A program made the position numbers and the translations under genes. The notes under the pieces were generated by a model. The model was not told where the DNA came from, did no database searches, and saw only the letters and a program-made list of their open reading frames with translations. Positions 1 through 14,818 of a DNA stretch of 64,000 nucleotides are shown here, piece after piece. Numbering within the stretch: the first letter of the stretch is position 1; every line of letters starts with the position of its first letter. Source of the stretch: Sapria himalayana (taxonomy: Eukaryota; Streptophyta; Magnoliopsida; Malpighiales; Rafflesiaceae); contig JAREIK010004263.1 in NCBI GenBank assembly GCA_029783825.1, forward strand, positions 1-64,000, written 5' to 3'.

Positions 1-1505
1 TATCTATGTATATTCTATTTATTTATTTTCTAATGTATATTTTGTCTTTCTATCTATCTATGTATCTATCTAACTATCTTTCTAAGTGTCTGTCAATCTA
101 TAGTCTATATTTCTATCTATCTATATGTGGATATGTGTATATGTCTATTTGTTTATCTATCTATCTGTCAATTTTATTTTTTAATTATCTATCTATGAGT
201 CTACTATCTATTTTGTTTAACTATCTAATTGTCTATCTTATATCTAACTAACTATCTATCTTTCTATTTATAAGTCTCTCATTCTATTTGTCTATTAGTC
301 TATCTATCTATCTATATATCTATCTATTTGTCTGTCTATCTGTTATCTAACTATCTATCTATCAATATTTTAAATCTCTATCAATTTTTATCTAACTTTC
401 TATCTATTATATATCTATCTATTTAATATCTATCTATCTGCCTATATGTCTGCCTTTCTATAATCTATTTGTGAATATATCTCTCTATGTATCTATCTAT
501 CTATATGTCAATCTGTCTACGTATTAATTAACTATAGATCTGTCTATCCATCCATCGATCTATATATCCATTTTTCTTTCTGTGTATCTATCTATTGTCT
601 ACCTATATATCTATCTATCAGCTAATTTATTTATATGACTATTAATATATTTATCTATCTATCAATATATCTATCTATCTATTATTTATTCCATCTATTT
701 ATCTATCTATCTATTTATCTGTCTGTGTTTTTCTCTATATGTATATTTATCTATCTATCTCTGTAATTCATCTATATCATTCTATTTATCTATAAGACTA
801 TCTATCTATGAGGCTATTTTTTTATATATCTATTTATCTATCTATCTGATTGTCTATCTATCTATCTATCTATCTATCTATTTGTATAGGTATCTATCTA
901 TCTGTCTATCTGTCTAATAGTTCATCTATCTTTTTATCTATTTATGTCAATCTTTATGTCGTGTAACAATTTATCTATATATCTTTCAACCTTTCTATTT
1001 GGCTATCTATCTATCTAAGTATCTATCTCTGTCTCTATCTAAAATTCTAAATATACAACCATCACTATCTAATATTTGTCTATCTTTCTACTTATCTATC
1101 TATCTAACTAACTAACTAACTAACTAACTTTTAGTCTATTAGTGTATCAATTTATCTGTATATTTATCTATCTATCTATTTATCTTTCTTTCTACTAACC
1201 TATCTATCTAAATATCTACCTATTGTCAATGTGTGTATCTGGCTATCTATTCATCTATCTTATTTCTATATGTCTATCTATCTTCTATCTATCTAACATT
1301 ATATATATGTTGTATATCTACCAGTCAACATAACTAGATATAATATATTTTACTGTCTATTCTTTCTATTTATCTATTTTTTCAATGTAACTATCTATCT
1401 ATATATCTAGCTATTTGACTATCTATCAATAAATCTATCTATATGTCTATGTCTTTCCTTCTATTTGGCTATCTGTCTATTTATCTATTTGTCTATCCAT
1501 CCATA

Positions 1506-1562
<57 letters not shown>

Positions 1563-2733
1563 CTATATATCTAATTTTTCTACTTATCTACCTATTTGCT
1601 TATTTAATTATCTATTAATTTGTCTATCTATCTATAGATATATCTTTTCTATCTATCTCTTTATATATCTATATATCAATCTATTTGTCTCCGTGTCCTC
1701 AATTATATTTATCTATATATCTAGTATCTATCTATATATCTATCTATTTTCTATCTATTTGTCTATGAGTTTATGGATCTATCTATCTATTATTTTATCT
1801 ATCTATCGATCTATCTATCTCCTATCTTTCCATATTTCAATCTACCATATCTATCTATAATTCATTCTATTTGTCTATCTACCTATCTACATATTTGTCT
1901 ATAAAGATCTATATATCTTATATCTTTTTCTACATCTTTTTATTTGTCTCTCTAGCTTTCTATATATTAGTCTATATGTATATCTATCTATGAATATATC
2001 TATTTATCTTTCTAGTTATAGATCAATTTATCTCACAATATGTATAAATATATATCTATCTATATGCCATAGGTCTATTTGTTTATCTATCAATTCAGTA
2101 TTTCTTTATTAGTCTATCTTTCAATATCTTTATCTATCTATCTCTCCGAAACATTATGGTGTCTATCTATCTATCTGTCTATCTATCTATCTATCTATAT
2201 ATGTATCTATATATCTATCTATAAATCAATTTGTATATCTATTTATTTGTCTTAGTGTTTATCTATCTACTATCTAACTATATTTTTATTTGTGTATCTA
2301 TTTATTTTTCTATCTTTTTATCTCTATCTATAAATTATTTATTAATGTCTCAATCTATTAATCTATCTATATGTTTATCTAACTAACTGTCAGCCTGCCT
2401 ATCATTCTATCATGTTTCTTCTATTCATCTCTCTATCTATCTATTTATCTATCATTTGTCTATATATCATTCTATGTATCTATTTATTTATCCATCTATC
2501 TATCTATGAGTCTATTTATCTATTTTTCAAACTATCTTTCTGTCTATTCATCTTTCTATGTGTCTATCTATCTATCTATTTGTCTGTCTATCAATCTATT
2601 TGTCTATCTAGCTAGCTATCTATTTGGTCTGTCTATCTGTCTATCTATCTATCTATCAATTAATCAATCAATCAATCAATCTCTGTCTGTCTATCTAAAT
2701 ATTTCTTTTAGTCTATTTGCCTATATAGCTAGC

Positions 2734-2794
<61 letters not shown>

Positions 2795-3666
2795 GCCTAT
2801 TTGTTTATCTAACTACTTAATGATGTACATACATACCTATCTATTTGTCTATTTGTCAATATCTCTATCTATCTATATATCTATCTATTTTATTATCTAT
2901 CAATCTATCAATCAATCTTACTATTTGTCTATCAAACAATTTCACTGGAGCAATTTGTCTTTATATCTTTCTTTATATCTTTAATCTACCTATTTTAGTA
3001 TTTGTGTATCGGTCTATCTATCTAATTGTGAAATGTCTAATTGTATATATCTATCTATTTCTTTATGTCTATATAAACTATCTAACTACCTATTAGTCTA
3101 TCACTCTAATCGTCAATTTGTCTATCTATCTATCTATCTATCTCTTTATGTCTAATGTGACTATGTTTCTATCTATATATCTGTTATTTTCGGAATCTAT
3201 CTATCTATCTTATGTATGTTATCAATCAATCTATCTATCTATTTATCTTTGTATATTTCTATCTATCTATATGTCTATTTGTCTATCTCTCTATGTTTCT
3301 TTGAGTCTATCTATATATCTGTCTATCAATTTGTAAATATATTTATCTATATATATATATATATCTATCTATTTTATTATTTATCAGTCTATCAGTTAAT
3401 TTTCTATTTGTTTATCTAACAATTTAACAAAGAAATTTGTCTTTATATCTATCTATCTATCTATCTGCCTATTTGACTTTTTGTTTATTTGTCTATTTAC
3501 TTATTTGTCTATTTATCTTTCTATTTATCTGTTTATCTATCTATATATTTTTATTTGTTTATCTCTCGATCAATCTATTTATCTATATATCTATCAATCT
3601 GTCTATTTATATATCTATTTGTATATTTATATATCTATCTATTTGTTTATCTATTTATCTACTTAT

Positions 3667-3732
<66 letters not shown>

Positions 3733-3743
3733 TTATTTATTTA

Positions 3744-3785
<42 letters not shown>

Positions 3786-5545
3786 CTATCTATCTGTATA
3801 ACTATCAGTTTGTGTAACTATTTAACTTCTTATCTATCTATTTGTTTATTTATCTAACTAACTATCTATATATCTATATGTATGTCATTCTATTTGTATA
3901 TCTATCTATTTGTCTATCTATCTATCTATTTGTCTATCTATCTATCTATCTATTTGTCTATCTATCTATCTATTTGTCTATCTGTATATCTTTCTTTTGT
4001 CTTTTTATCTATATTTCTATCTATTTGTCTATTAATTTTCTATCTATTAATCTATGTAATTATCTAACTATATATTTTTCTATATGTTTATCTATCTAAC
4101 CATATAACTTTATTTCTATCTATCAGTATATCAGTCAATCAGTATATATATATATATACATACATACATACATATAACATCTATCTAACAATCTTTATGT
4201 CAATTTATCATCTATCTATATATCTATATGTCTATCTGTCTATATGTTTATCTATCTATTTATTAGTCTTTCTATCTATATGTCTATCTATCTATCTATA
4301 TATTTTATCTATTTGTCTATTTATCTATATATCTATACTATATATTGTCTATTATTCTATTTGTCTACTTATCTATCTATATATTTGTCTATATATCTAT
4401 CTTTCAATCTATCAATTCTGCCTATCCATCTATTCATCTATCTCTTTATGTTTATAATAATATATCACTCTATAAGTCTATGAGTCAATTTATCTTTCTA
4501 TCTTTCTATCTATCTATCCTGTCTATCAATCAATCTATTTGTCTATCTATCTATATGTTTATCTTTCTATCTGTATATATTTCTATCTGTATATTCTATC
4601 TATCTATTAATCAATTTATATTTCTATCTGTCTATCTATCTAATTGTCTAACTCTCTAATTGTCTATATATGAATTCAATCAATCTATCTATCTTCTATC
4701 TATCAAACTATCTAATTGCCTTTTAGTCTATTGGTCAATTTGTCTATCCGTTCAACTATTTATCTATTTATCTATGTATCTATCTTTATGTCTTTCTATT
4801 AATTTGTATATTTTTGTATATATTTATGTATCTATGTGTCTATATATATGTATGTCTATCTATCTATCTATCTAATTATTTGCCTATATATCTATCTATT
4901 TACCTATCTTTCTATCAATTTATCTATCTATCTGTTTATCTATCTATCTGTCTATCTATCTATTTGTATATCTTTTTAGTTATCTATATATCTTTCTCTC
5001 TATCAATCTATCTATCTATCACTAAATATGGCTATCTATCAATATGTCTATCTATCTATCTATATATCTATCTATATATATATGTATATATCTATCTACT
5101 TATCTATATATCTATCTGTATATATATATAAATATTTATCAGTCAATCTATCATCTATCTATGTATATATCTATCTATGTCTCTATATATCAATGTATGT
5201 ATGTATCTCATTATCTATCTATATATCTATCTATCTTTCTATCTATCTATCTATCTTTCTTTCTTTCAATATATCTGTCTACCTATCCGTCTATTCATCT
5301 ATCTATTTATCTATCTAACTTACTATCTATATATCTATCTATCTATTTATTTATCTATCTATCTATTAGTCTATCTATATGTTTACCTATCTATCTATGT
5401 ATCTATCTATCTATTTGTTTATCTATCTATTTATCTATCTATCTATCAATTTATATATATATCTATCTATCTATCTGTTTATCTTTCTTTCTGTCTTTAT
5501 CTGTTTAAATTTTGTCTATCTATCTATCTATCTATATGTCTATTT
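1..5545. repeat. Degenerate (CTAT)n tetranucleotide array, left part
   Basis: Nearly the whole stretch is CTAT units, interspersed with variants such as CTATTTGT, CTGT and CTAA. Pure (TA)n runs sit near 1510-1556, 2740-2790 and 3670-3782. A 4-base period contains no stop in any of the three plus frames, so it translates as long Leu-Ser-Ile-Tyr strings; these are not genes. The array ends abruptly at 5545 against a CACTA-type terminus and the same motif in the same orientation resumes at 55745, so both parts were probably one array. No other feature is visible inside it. Confidence 0.95.
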
Positions 5546-6816
5546 CACTGTAATAAAATGTTTGTTTAGCTATGTAAATTTAGCTAGAGAAATAATCCAT
5601 AGCTAACTAGCGAGGGATTAGCTAGAGAATAGCAAGAGATGTTTGATTTTACATTAAATTACAAATTTTCAATGATTTTGTGATGGATTAGAGTTGGAAA
5701 TTTTAGATTTAAAAATGTGCCTAACTAATATTATCCTAAATTTTAACGCAAAGATTGGTGGGCATTTTAGCAATGACTTAAGAGATGGATTTCCCCTAGC
5801 TAATTAGTTGGATACAAAATCCCTCGTTAAATAATATTCTGAATTTTTTTTTATGATTTTATATTTTATTGCAGTGATTATTCCTATAATGATATTTTTC
5901 ACAAAATATATGAGTTTAGCTATTAATATTTCTCTAACTATTTGGGCTGGAGATAATTTTCATTGATAATCTTTAATGATTTAAATTTTTTTATATATTA
6001 TTTGTTTTAATATTCTGTGTAATTTTTTATATTAAATATATGCCATGGTCTATGGATGAGCAAACCTTGAAAGACATATTCTTCCCATATAATTATAAAA
6101 ATAAGATATTATAAATAAATAATTTCAAAAATATTTAAATACAAATAAAAATTTATATTAATAAACAATAAAATAACTATTTTTTATGATTATAAAATTT
6201 TTAAAAAATTATACAAAATATTTTTTCAAAAAATTTAATTATGTTAATTAAATATTTGTATTAAATAATCATTAAATAATTAATTATATAATTAATCATT
6301 TTAAAGATATTTTAATTAATAAATGAACATACATAAAAAGTAATACTAAAAAAAAGCTAAAATAATTAATTGTATGATTAAATAAAAAAAATTATAAAAA
6401 TACCTGAATTAACGAATAAACAAGTAAATATTTATATTATTTAATATAAAAATAATTTTTTTTGTTTATATGAATCTTTTAAAAAAATATTTACTAAAAG
6501 ATTTAAAATTTTTGAATTACAAAAAAAAAATTTAATTTTTCATAAAATTTAAAACAAAATAAACTTATATTTAAAGATAAATACATATATGTTTTAATTA
6601 CATCAAAATAATTTTGATGATTAAAAAAATAAATATGTTAGTGTAGTTATTAAAAGAATACTTCATGTTTTTTTAGGATTTCAAAAGAGTTATTTTAAAT
6701 ATTACTAATAAAATTTTTTTGTCATAAAATCACTTAAAATTATTTTTAGCCCTATAAACACTTTTGAAAATTACTACCAATCTGACACTAAGTTGATTTG
6801 AATTCAAGTTTTATTT
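5546..6816 (+). mobile_element. CACTA-type transposon left end (copy A), decayed terminus
   Basis: The CTAT array stops at 5545 and CACTGTAATAAAATG begins. It aligns base for base with the better preserved terminus at 6817 (CACTACAAGAAAATATCGG). The next 400 bp carry the subterminal motifs of the family (GCTAGAGAA, GCGAGGGATTAGC, CCCTAGCTAA). From about 6035 a segment around CTATGGATGAGCAAACC matches 7990-8100 and, inverted, 50487-50560. The interior is AT-rich and non-coding. Copy A is interrupted at 6817 by copy B. Confidence 0.75.
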
Positions 6817-8800
6817 CACTACAAGAAAATATCGGTTTAGCTTGGGAAAATTAGTTAGGGATCAATCCCTACCTAATTTGCAAGGAATTAGCTAGAGAAC
6901 AACAAGGAATTGATGATTTTTTTAATGAAAAAAAAATAGTAACGGATTAGTGACTAATTAGCGAGGGAAAAATTTTCAAAAATCCTGGTAAAGAAAAGTG
7001 GCGATTTTAGTGATGGATATAGCGACGAATTAGCGACGAAAAATTTTCGGAACTTCCATTCAAGAAAAGTTTGGATTTTAGCGATGGATTAAGCGACGGA
7101 TTAGCAACGAAAAATCTTCGTAACTTTCGTTCAAGAAAAATAGGGATCTTAGCGATAGATTTAGGGACAGATAATTTTCGTAATTTCCCTTCAAGAAAAG
7201 CGAGGATTTTAGCGACAAATATTGCGACAAAATTTCCCTAGCTAATAAAGGCCTAAAATTCGTAACGGATTTAGCGATATATTTTTTCTTGCTATTTTTT
7301 AGCGGTAGATTTAGCAATGGAATTTCCCTTGCTAATAATACTTATTCATTTAGCGACAGATTTAGTGATGGATTTTCTCTTGCTTATAAAATCCTTGATT
7401 TAGTGACGGATTTTCCCCCGCTAATAAAAGTTATGATTTAGCGACATATTTAGCAACTGACTTACCCTTGCTAATAAAATCCTTGATTTAGTGACGGGTT
7501 TAGCGATGGATTTAGCGATGAATTTTGCCTTACTAATAAAATCAGTAATTTAGCTACGGATTTAGCAACATATTTTTACTAGCTAATAGAATCCATATTT
7601 TAGCTACGGATTTAGTGATTGATTTTTCCTAGCTAATAAAATCTATATTTTAGCTATGGATTTAGTGAGCCAATATCCCTAGCTAATAAAATCCATAAAT
7701 TAGTGACGAATTTAGTGATGGAATTTTTGTAAAAAATAAAATTCTTAATTTTTTGACGAATTTAGGGATGAAATTTCCCTAGCTTATAAAATTTGTAATT
7801 TAGTGACAGATTTAGAGATGGATTTTCTCGAGCTAATAAAATCCGTAATATAGAGATGAATTTTTCCTAGCTTATAAAATCTATAATTTAGCTACAGATT
7901 TAGCGACGATATTTCCCTAGCCAATATTTAATTATATAATTATTTTTATTTATTATTTATTTTAATATTTTATTTAATTTTGTTTATTAAATTTATGTTA
8001 TTGGTCTATAGATGAGCAATCCTTGAAACACACATTATTCTCGTAAAATCAAAAAAAATAATATTATATATAATTAATTTAAAATATATAAAAATACAAA
8101 AAATTATATTAATAAGGACTAAAATAACTATTTTTATGATGTATTAATTTTTTTAAAAATTATACAAAAAATTTTTATAAAATTTTTAATTAAGAAACTA
8201 AATAATTTAAATTAAAGTAACATTAAATAATTAATTCAAAAAGTATAATAATTCTTTCGATAATTTAAAAATTAAATTAACATACATTAAAATTTCTACT
8301 AATTTAAATGTAAATTAATTCATTGAATGATAAAATAGAAAATATTTTCAAAAATATCTGAATTGACGAATAAACTAGTAAATATTAATATTATTATATG
8401 TATTAAAAAAATTAAATGATTATAGAAAACTTTTAAAAAATAAATAATACAAATCTTGAAAATCTTGAGATATAATAAAAACATAATTTTTTTCAAAAAA
8501 GTTAAAAATAATAATAATTATTATAAATAAATATATATATGCTTAATCCTACTAAAATTTATAAAAATTAAACAATTAGTAATATTTTTACAATTAGCTT
8601 TTAACATTGATTTTTTAATAAAATAATAAATATTATTTTTTTTTATTATCTTCTCACTTTAAGTAATTTTTTGAATTTTAAAAATTATTAATTATATCAA
8701 ATAATATGAAATTTTGTGCTTTTAAAATTATTTCATATTATCTTCGTAAAAATTAATATGAGTTCTTATAAATTTATAATCATAAAATATAAATTTTTAT
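6817..8800 (+). mobile_element. CACTA-type transposon left end (copy B) with subterminal repeat array
   Basis: The terminus reads CACTACAAGAAAATATCGG, a typical plant CACTA inverted-repeat start, preceded by TTT. From about 6950 to 7925 it carries about 15 imperfect subterminal units of roughly 50-65 bp built from TTAGCGACGGATTTAGC and CCCTAGCTAATAAAATCC; such arrays are where the TnpA-type protein binds in En/Spm. The interior after 7990 repeats the interior of copy A (CTATAGATGAGCAATCCTTG), followed by AT-rich DNA without genes. I could not find a right end with a matching TTT duplication. Confidence 0.8.
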
Positions 8801-9460
8801 AGATTTTTTAGCATTAATTGTATTTTATAACTTTTAGGAGAGTGGCTAGAAGACAAATCATCTTTTCATTTATATATTATTATATGAAGTTTGTTAAGTT
8901 CATACCTATTTGATATTTTTTAAGGCAAAACATATTTTTTTATTGTTTATATATTTATTGTTTAATTAATATTATAATAAAAAATTGTAAGTTATTTCTT
9001 TTTCATTTTTACCTTGATACATCCACATTAATTTTGTTGAAAATATTTTGATAGTAAATAAAATTAATGAGTATTTTTTTATTATATATATATATATTAT
9101 TTATTTAATGTTTTAATAATTAAAAATATAAATATTATTCTAAAATATACATTCTCTCTCTCGACTTGATGCTTCTCTAACAGTAATAGAACTGAATTCC
9201 TCTTCATTCCGTCATTATATCTTGATGTCGATTCGACTAAAATTAATTCGAGGTTTAAGTTTTAATTTGTTATTGATTTGAGGTACGTTTATCCATTTAT
9301 TCTTCATTGATTATCTTGGATTTCTTAATCGAAGTGTAAGCATTTTTATTCTGTTTTTTTTGTTTCTGAATTTCTTCTTTGATCACCATGGTATGCTTGG
9401 ATTTCATATATAAACTTATTCGTATACATGCTTCATGTATTTGTGATATACTATGTTGTC
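8801..9460. other. Non-coding stretch with a leader-like segment
   Basis: No coding region is visible. It is AT-rich to about 9140. Then 9150-9400 is notably less AT-rich, with CTCTCTCTCGACTTGATGC and ATTCGAGGTTTAAG, and looks like an untranslated leader with an intron rather than simple repeat. It lies inside the CACTA end copy B, so it may be a remnant of a transposase leader; this is inference only. Confidence 0.35.
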
Positions 9461-9508
9461 ATTGTGTGGATTTTGATGGTGACCCTATACAAAAACAATA
9501 TATAAATA

Positions 9509-9710
9509 GTATATATACTTAGGTTTGCCGACTTGATATCTACAAAAATAGTATACATCAATATGCATGTGTATTTTATACATAACTAGTATACATACTT
9601 AGGTATGCTGACTTGATATCTACAAAAATAGTATGCATCAATATGCATATGTATTTTATACATAACTAGTATACATACTTAGGTATACTAACTTGATATC
9701 TACAAAAAAT
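9509..9710. repeat. 80-bp tandem repeat, about 2.5 units
   Basis: The motif GACTTGATATCTACAAAAAT recurs at 9530, 9610 and (variant AACTTGATATC) 9690, giving a period of exactly 80 bp. Each unit also holds ATACATACTTAGGT and TACATAACTAGTAT. Units differ at a few positions only. It is non-coding. Confidence 0.9.
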
Positions 9711-9734
9711 ATTCAAAAATGAGTAATGATTAAA

Positions 9735-9910
9735 TTCAAAAATAAAATAAAATAAAGAAGATAAATAAGATAAATAAGATAAATAAGATAATTAAGATAA
9801 ACAAGATAAGCAAGATAAACAAGATAAATATGATAAATAAGATAAACAAGATAAACAAGATAAATAAGATAAATAAGATAAACAAAATAAATAAAATAAA
9901 TAAAATAAAA
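9735..9910. repeat. Decamer minisatellite AAATAAGATA
   Basis: This is a run of AAATAAGATA and AAACAAGATA units with a 10-bp period. The minus strand translates as a Leu-Ile-Tyr-rich string that is a by-product of the repeat and not a protein gene. It is followed to 10197 by AT-rich, gene-free sequence. Confidence 0.9.
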
Positions 9911-10197
9911 GTTTAGCATGTCAAATTAAATTAAACTGATTATACTCGATTAAACCAGTTTGAACTAATCCACCAACTTCTAGAAAACTCAATAATATTC
10001 ACACATGTAATTGAAAATAATTGAGCAAGAGTTTCTCAATTCACTTTGAAATGTTCTCATGATATGTATCGTTGTGTGCTAGGAATCCCTAATCACTTTT
10101 ATTTATAGGTAAGATTCCAAGTTTTATAATTTTTGATGCATCATTTAGTAAGCCAACACATAGCTTTCACATGTCAAGTCAATCTTTGGTAGGTATA

Positions 10198-10335
10198 CAC
10201 ATCATCATATAATAAGCACACTTTCAAGCACTTGGCATTAATGCACATCATCATATAATAAGCACACTTTCAAGCACTTGGCATTAATGCACATCATCAT
10301 ATAATAAGCACAATTTCAAGTACTTGGCATTAATG
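10198..10335. repeat. 46-bp tandem repeat, three units
   Basis: CACATCATCATATAATAAGC begins units at 10198, 10244 and 10290. The first two are near-identical and the third carries a few changes (AATTTCAAGTACTTGG). A degenerate fourth unit may follow (GAACACATAGTAAGCAC). It is non-coding. Confidence 0.92.
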
Positions 10336-10571
10336 CATGAGAACACATAGTAAGCACATAATCAAATACTTATGACTCATGTAAGCCAAGATATGAAAAT
10401 AATACATACTAACACATGTTATTCATGCAAGTAAGCATGTGATAAGCTTGTAAGTCAACATATGATATAAAAATAATTATTCTTATTAATTTTTTCAGAC
10501 TTTATTATAATTTTCCTGCATGATTAATCTATATTCTTATGGTTGCACTTATCTTTAACAAAGATTATCAT

Positions 10572-10572
<1 letters not shown>

Positions 10573-10634
<62 letters not shown>
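10573..10634. repeat. (GT)n microsatellite
   Basis: About 31 uninterrupted GT dinucleotides lie in an otherwise AT-rich, gene-free stretch. Confidence 0.97.
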
Positions 10635-10637
<3 letters not shown>

Positions 10638-12640
10638 GATATATATTTATTATGTATCTAACATTTTGTAAATTAAATTTATCTCAAAATTATCTCAAAC
10701 ATAATAACTTCATATTTATGTTTCTTGAAATAAAACACTTATATTTCTAATAATTTTAATATTCCTTCAATAGATGTCTCGTAGTGTGTGATTCATTGTG
10801 ATCTCTCTTGTGTTAGTGATGAGTGGACTTGTTGAATCAAGTTTAGTAATATTAAAATAATGATTTCATACTGATATAATAAGTTCAACATATAGCAATG
10901 TGTCATGGACACTCAAGCTAAGATAGTATAAAATATATGCACCAAACTTTTTTGTACATTATTACTATCAAGAATAATATTTTTAAAAACAAATAGCATG
11001 GTAATAAAAATCCGAACCAACAACATGGTAGACTAATCGGCAAAAGATGATGAATACTCTAACACTGAAAATATGAGTCCGATCTTCATAGATGTGGGTA
11101 AGTTTTTCATGGTGCTATCATTTATCATGTTGTTCAGATGTTGGGACGTGAGTTTTACCTATTCTAATCATGAAGCCTCATAGTTTATATAAGAGCCAAA
11201 TAATAATTTTGGGTTGAGTTTGGGAGAATGGTTGGTAGATAAAAAAAATATAATATTTTAAATCAATAACTTCTTTGCTTTAGATAGAGGATATAAAACT
11301 TTTAAAATATTTAGAAATTTTTAATGTTTATAATCCCCATAATGTCATGCAGCACAATATATTTTTTTCTACCAAAAAATGTTTTAACTTCAATTTATGA
11401 TTTTATCCACAACAATGTAGTTTATTATTACCCTAACAATTCAACTTCTCCCAAATTTATATTAACTATGATTTATACCATTAACAACTGTGGATTATTA
11501 AGAGTTTGAGTATCTCTGTAATGTTGATGAATTTCATGTAATACAAGAGTATTCTCTTTACGACAACATTCGTTAGGATACCCTTTATCCTGCTGTGTTA
11601 ATAACATCATCTTTTAACACATGGTAATTTTCCTGTGTTGCAATATGTTTATTTAAACAATTAAAAAAACTAATAAATATTATTAGTATATGTTAGTTGA
11701 ACGTTGTAGTTATTAGTCGAGTATCATAACTATTAGTTGTAACCTACAAGCTTGAATCTATGTTTCGTGTTTTAAAAAATTTGTGGCAGATGTATCTTGT
11801 AATAAATAGTAATAAAGAATATAAAAAAAATATGAGAAGTATTATGGAAATATATGTATCATTAATGAAACATTATTTTATAGTACTAGTGAATATATGT
11901 GAGTAGTCTTTTATGTGAGTACTCTTTTATAGTTTAATAAGATATATACATATTTACTAATTATTTTTTAGTCAATAATTATTAAATATTATTTCATATC
12001 TTAATAAAATAAATATAAATTAATATAACTTCAAGAACATAAATACAATATAATACAAATAATAGTACCATATCATAAAAATATAGCAAAATGAATTATA
12101 AAAAACATTAATAAGTTGTAAATAAAAATAAAAATTTCAAAACTATTGAGAATTATATTTTAATATTATATTTTATTATCTTGAGATACTAGGATGAGAT
12201 GATTCATATATATTAAGAGTATTTAAAGTTTCTTATTGTATTTATAAGTGAATTTTTATTTTATTTAATAAATGATAATGTCATTTTATATATTTTATTC
12301 ATAATATTATATTATTGTGATATTTTATTTATTTTATTCAGTTGTTTTATTTTTTATGGGAATACTTGATATGTAAAGTTTCATCAATCATTTTTATTCA
12401 TTATGTAAAGGCATGAGTTTTAGTTATATATTATTATTATTGAGTAGTATTTTTTTATATCATTTTTTTTTTCATTTTCATGCACATATCCTCATATTAT
12501 ATATATGGACATGCAGATATATGGAAGAAATTTATGATTCTTTAGTTGAACATCTTTTTGCTATATAAGTAGTAGTAAATGCCCATTCAAAGTAACTTCC
12601 TACTCATGTGGAAAATTGTAGAATTATAGTATTTCTTTTC
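10635..12640. other. AT-rich stretch without a recognisable gene
   Basis: I read both strands and saw no coding region with family resemblance. The plus-strand open frame at 11324-11509 has no recognisable domain. The segment around 10760-11220 has more mixed composition and, on the minus strand, contains an LTR-promoter-like TATATAAACTATGAGG, but no LTR pair or coding domain was found. Confidence 0.5.
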
Positions 12641-12650
12641 TCTCTCTCTC

Positions 12651-12698
12651 TAAACATCATTGCTGGCCATATTTTAGACCTTTATTGAAGTTGTATGA
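12651..12698 (+). other. Segment shared with the tail of the 23-29 kb CACTA element
   Basis: TAAACATCATTGCT followed by a diverged stretch and GAAGTTGTATG matches 28994-29039 (TAAACATCATTGCT ... GAAGCTGTATG) in the same orientation. At 28994 the motif lies downstream of the second transposase gene. Here it directly precedes the satellite block, as if the 3' tail of a related element had been joined to the satellite. Confidence 0.6.
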
Positions 12699-12763
12699 CT
12701 ATATATAAATATATGTATAACTATATAACACTCTTCATAATTAAATATAGCAATATTTGTAAG

Positions 12764-12802
<39 letters not shown>

Positions 12803-14502
12803 CTATATATTTGTTTATAACTATATATATTTATGTATAACTATTTGTATGAATATATCTAAATATAACTATATGCTTAACTATATAAAAATATTTATAG
12901 TTCTATATACTATATTTATAATAACATATAACTATAAATAATTATATCTTATTATAAAGTATTACTATAAAAGCTTTATACATAACTATATTTAAATATA
13001 TAATTTACAACTTATATCTAATATATATTTCTATATATTAGTATTCAAAAATTATTTTACTATAAATATATATACCTACATGTATAGATATAAGTTTAAC
13101 TATACGAGTAATTATATGTATAACAACATGTAACTATATTTATAATTACATGTAAAATAACATACAATATTATGTTTAATTATATGTGTATAACTATATA
13201 TAAATATTTTTAAAACTAAATAAAACTTTATATAATTAAATATAATTATATTTATAACTATTCATACATATATGTATACTTATATGTAAATCTATATACT
13301 TGTTTATAACTTTGTATATATTTATGTAAAACTAAATATAACTATTCATATGAATATATATATATATATATAACTAAATGTTTAACGATATATAATCTTT
13401 TATTACTATATATATTATATGTATAATAACATATAACTATTCATAATTTTATATTATTAATGTATAACCTATATTTAAATATATAATTAACAACATATAT
13501 TTAATATACATTTTTATATATTAATATAAAAATTGTATTTTAGTATATCCATACCTATACATAACTATATGTATAAATATATGAAATTATATGAACAAAT
13601 ATATATACATACATGTATAAATATAAGTTTAACTATACGTATAACTATATGTATAATCACATGTAACTATATTTATAATTACATGTATAATAACATGCAA
13701 CATCATATTTAATTATATGTGTATAACTATATATAAATATTTGTAAAACAAAATAAAACTTTATATAATTAAATATAACTATATTTTTAACTATTTATAC
13801 ATATATGTATACATATATGTAAATCTATATATTTGTATATAACATTGTATATATTTATGTATAACTAAATTTAACAACTCGTATGAATATATGTATATAT
13901 AATATTTGTGTGTGTGTGTGTGTGTATTATAACTATATATATTATATGTATACTAACATATAACTATAAATAATTCTATCTTACTAAAATTATAACTATA
14001 AAAACTTTTATTCATAACTATATTTAAACAAATTAATTAACAACATTTATTTAATTAACATTTTTATATATTAGTATAAAGATGTATTTTAGTATATCCA
14101 TACCTATACATAACTATATGTAAAAATATATGAAATTATATGAACAAATATATATACATACATAAATAAATATATGTTTAACTATACGTGTAATTATATC
14201 TTTAACTACACGTAACAATATTTATAATTAAATGTATAAAAACATACAACACAATGTTAGACTATATGTGTATAACTAATATAAAAATTCTTATAACTAT
14301 AAATAACTCTATATAAATAAATATAACTTTATTTTTAATTATGTATACATATATGTAAATCAATATAATTGTTTATAACTTTGTATACATTTATTTATAT
14401 TTACTTATAACTACTTGGATGCATATATCTATATATAATTATATGTTTAACTATATGTAACTATTTATAACTACATTTACTATATGTTTCCTAACATATA
14501 CT
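12699..14502. repeat. About 530-bp satellite, block 1
   Basis: TATAACTATAT-rich sequence with a long period. The marker ATGTGTATAACTATATATAA recurs at about 13186 and 13717, with a degenerate form near 14267. A second marker (CATGTATAGATATAAGTTTAAC and variants) recurs near 13075, 13605 and 14150. Unit length is therefore about 530-550 bp. Within a unit the order of submotifs is conserved with the blocks at 19-22, 34.5-36.2 and 50.7-51.9 kb. A short (TG)n run sits near 13907. It is non-coding. Confidence 0.88.
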
Positions 14503-14783
14503 TATATATGGGATAATATTAATTTGTTGAACTAATTTGAAATTAAATGGCATAAGATATAATATCAACAATATGTAAGCACGTAGAATGAGAGTGTCAG
14601 TTGATTAGGCTCATATATGGTATAGTAAAAATAAGGGTCGTACTCTTAGCTAATCCCTGCCCATGGGCCTCAGGCTCAATTATGAACTTATGTATGACAA
14701 AAGATATAATATTTGATAGGTTTATACAGAAGATATTTTATTTTCTTTTATATAATTTTTTATTCTAACACTGCACTCTCTAT

Positions 14784-14818
<35 letters not shown>

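Noticed and set aside
1..5545. Many long plus-strand open frames rich in Leu, Ser, Ile and Tyr (also at 55745-58729)
   Set aside because: A CTAT repeat has no stop in any plus frame; the open frames overlap in all frames and follow the repeat exactly, so they are not proteins or membrane segments.
9509..10335. Possible CRISPR-like array from regularly spaced repeats
   Set aside because: Units are contiguous tandem repeats without spacers, in a plant nuclear context.
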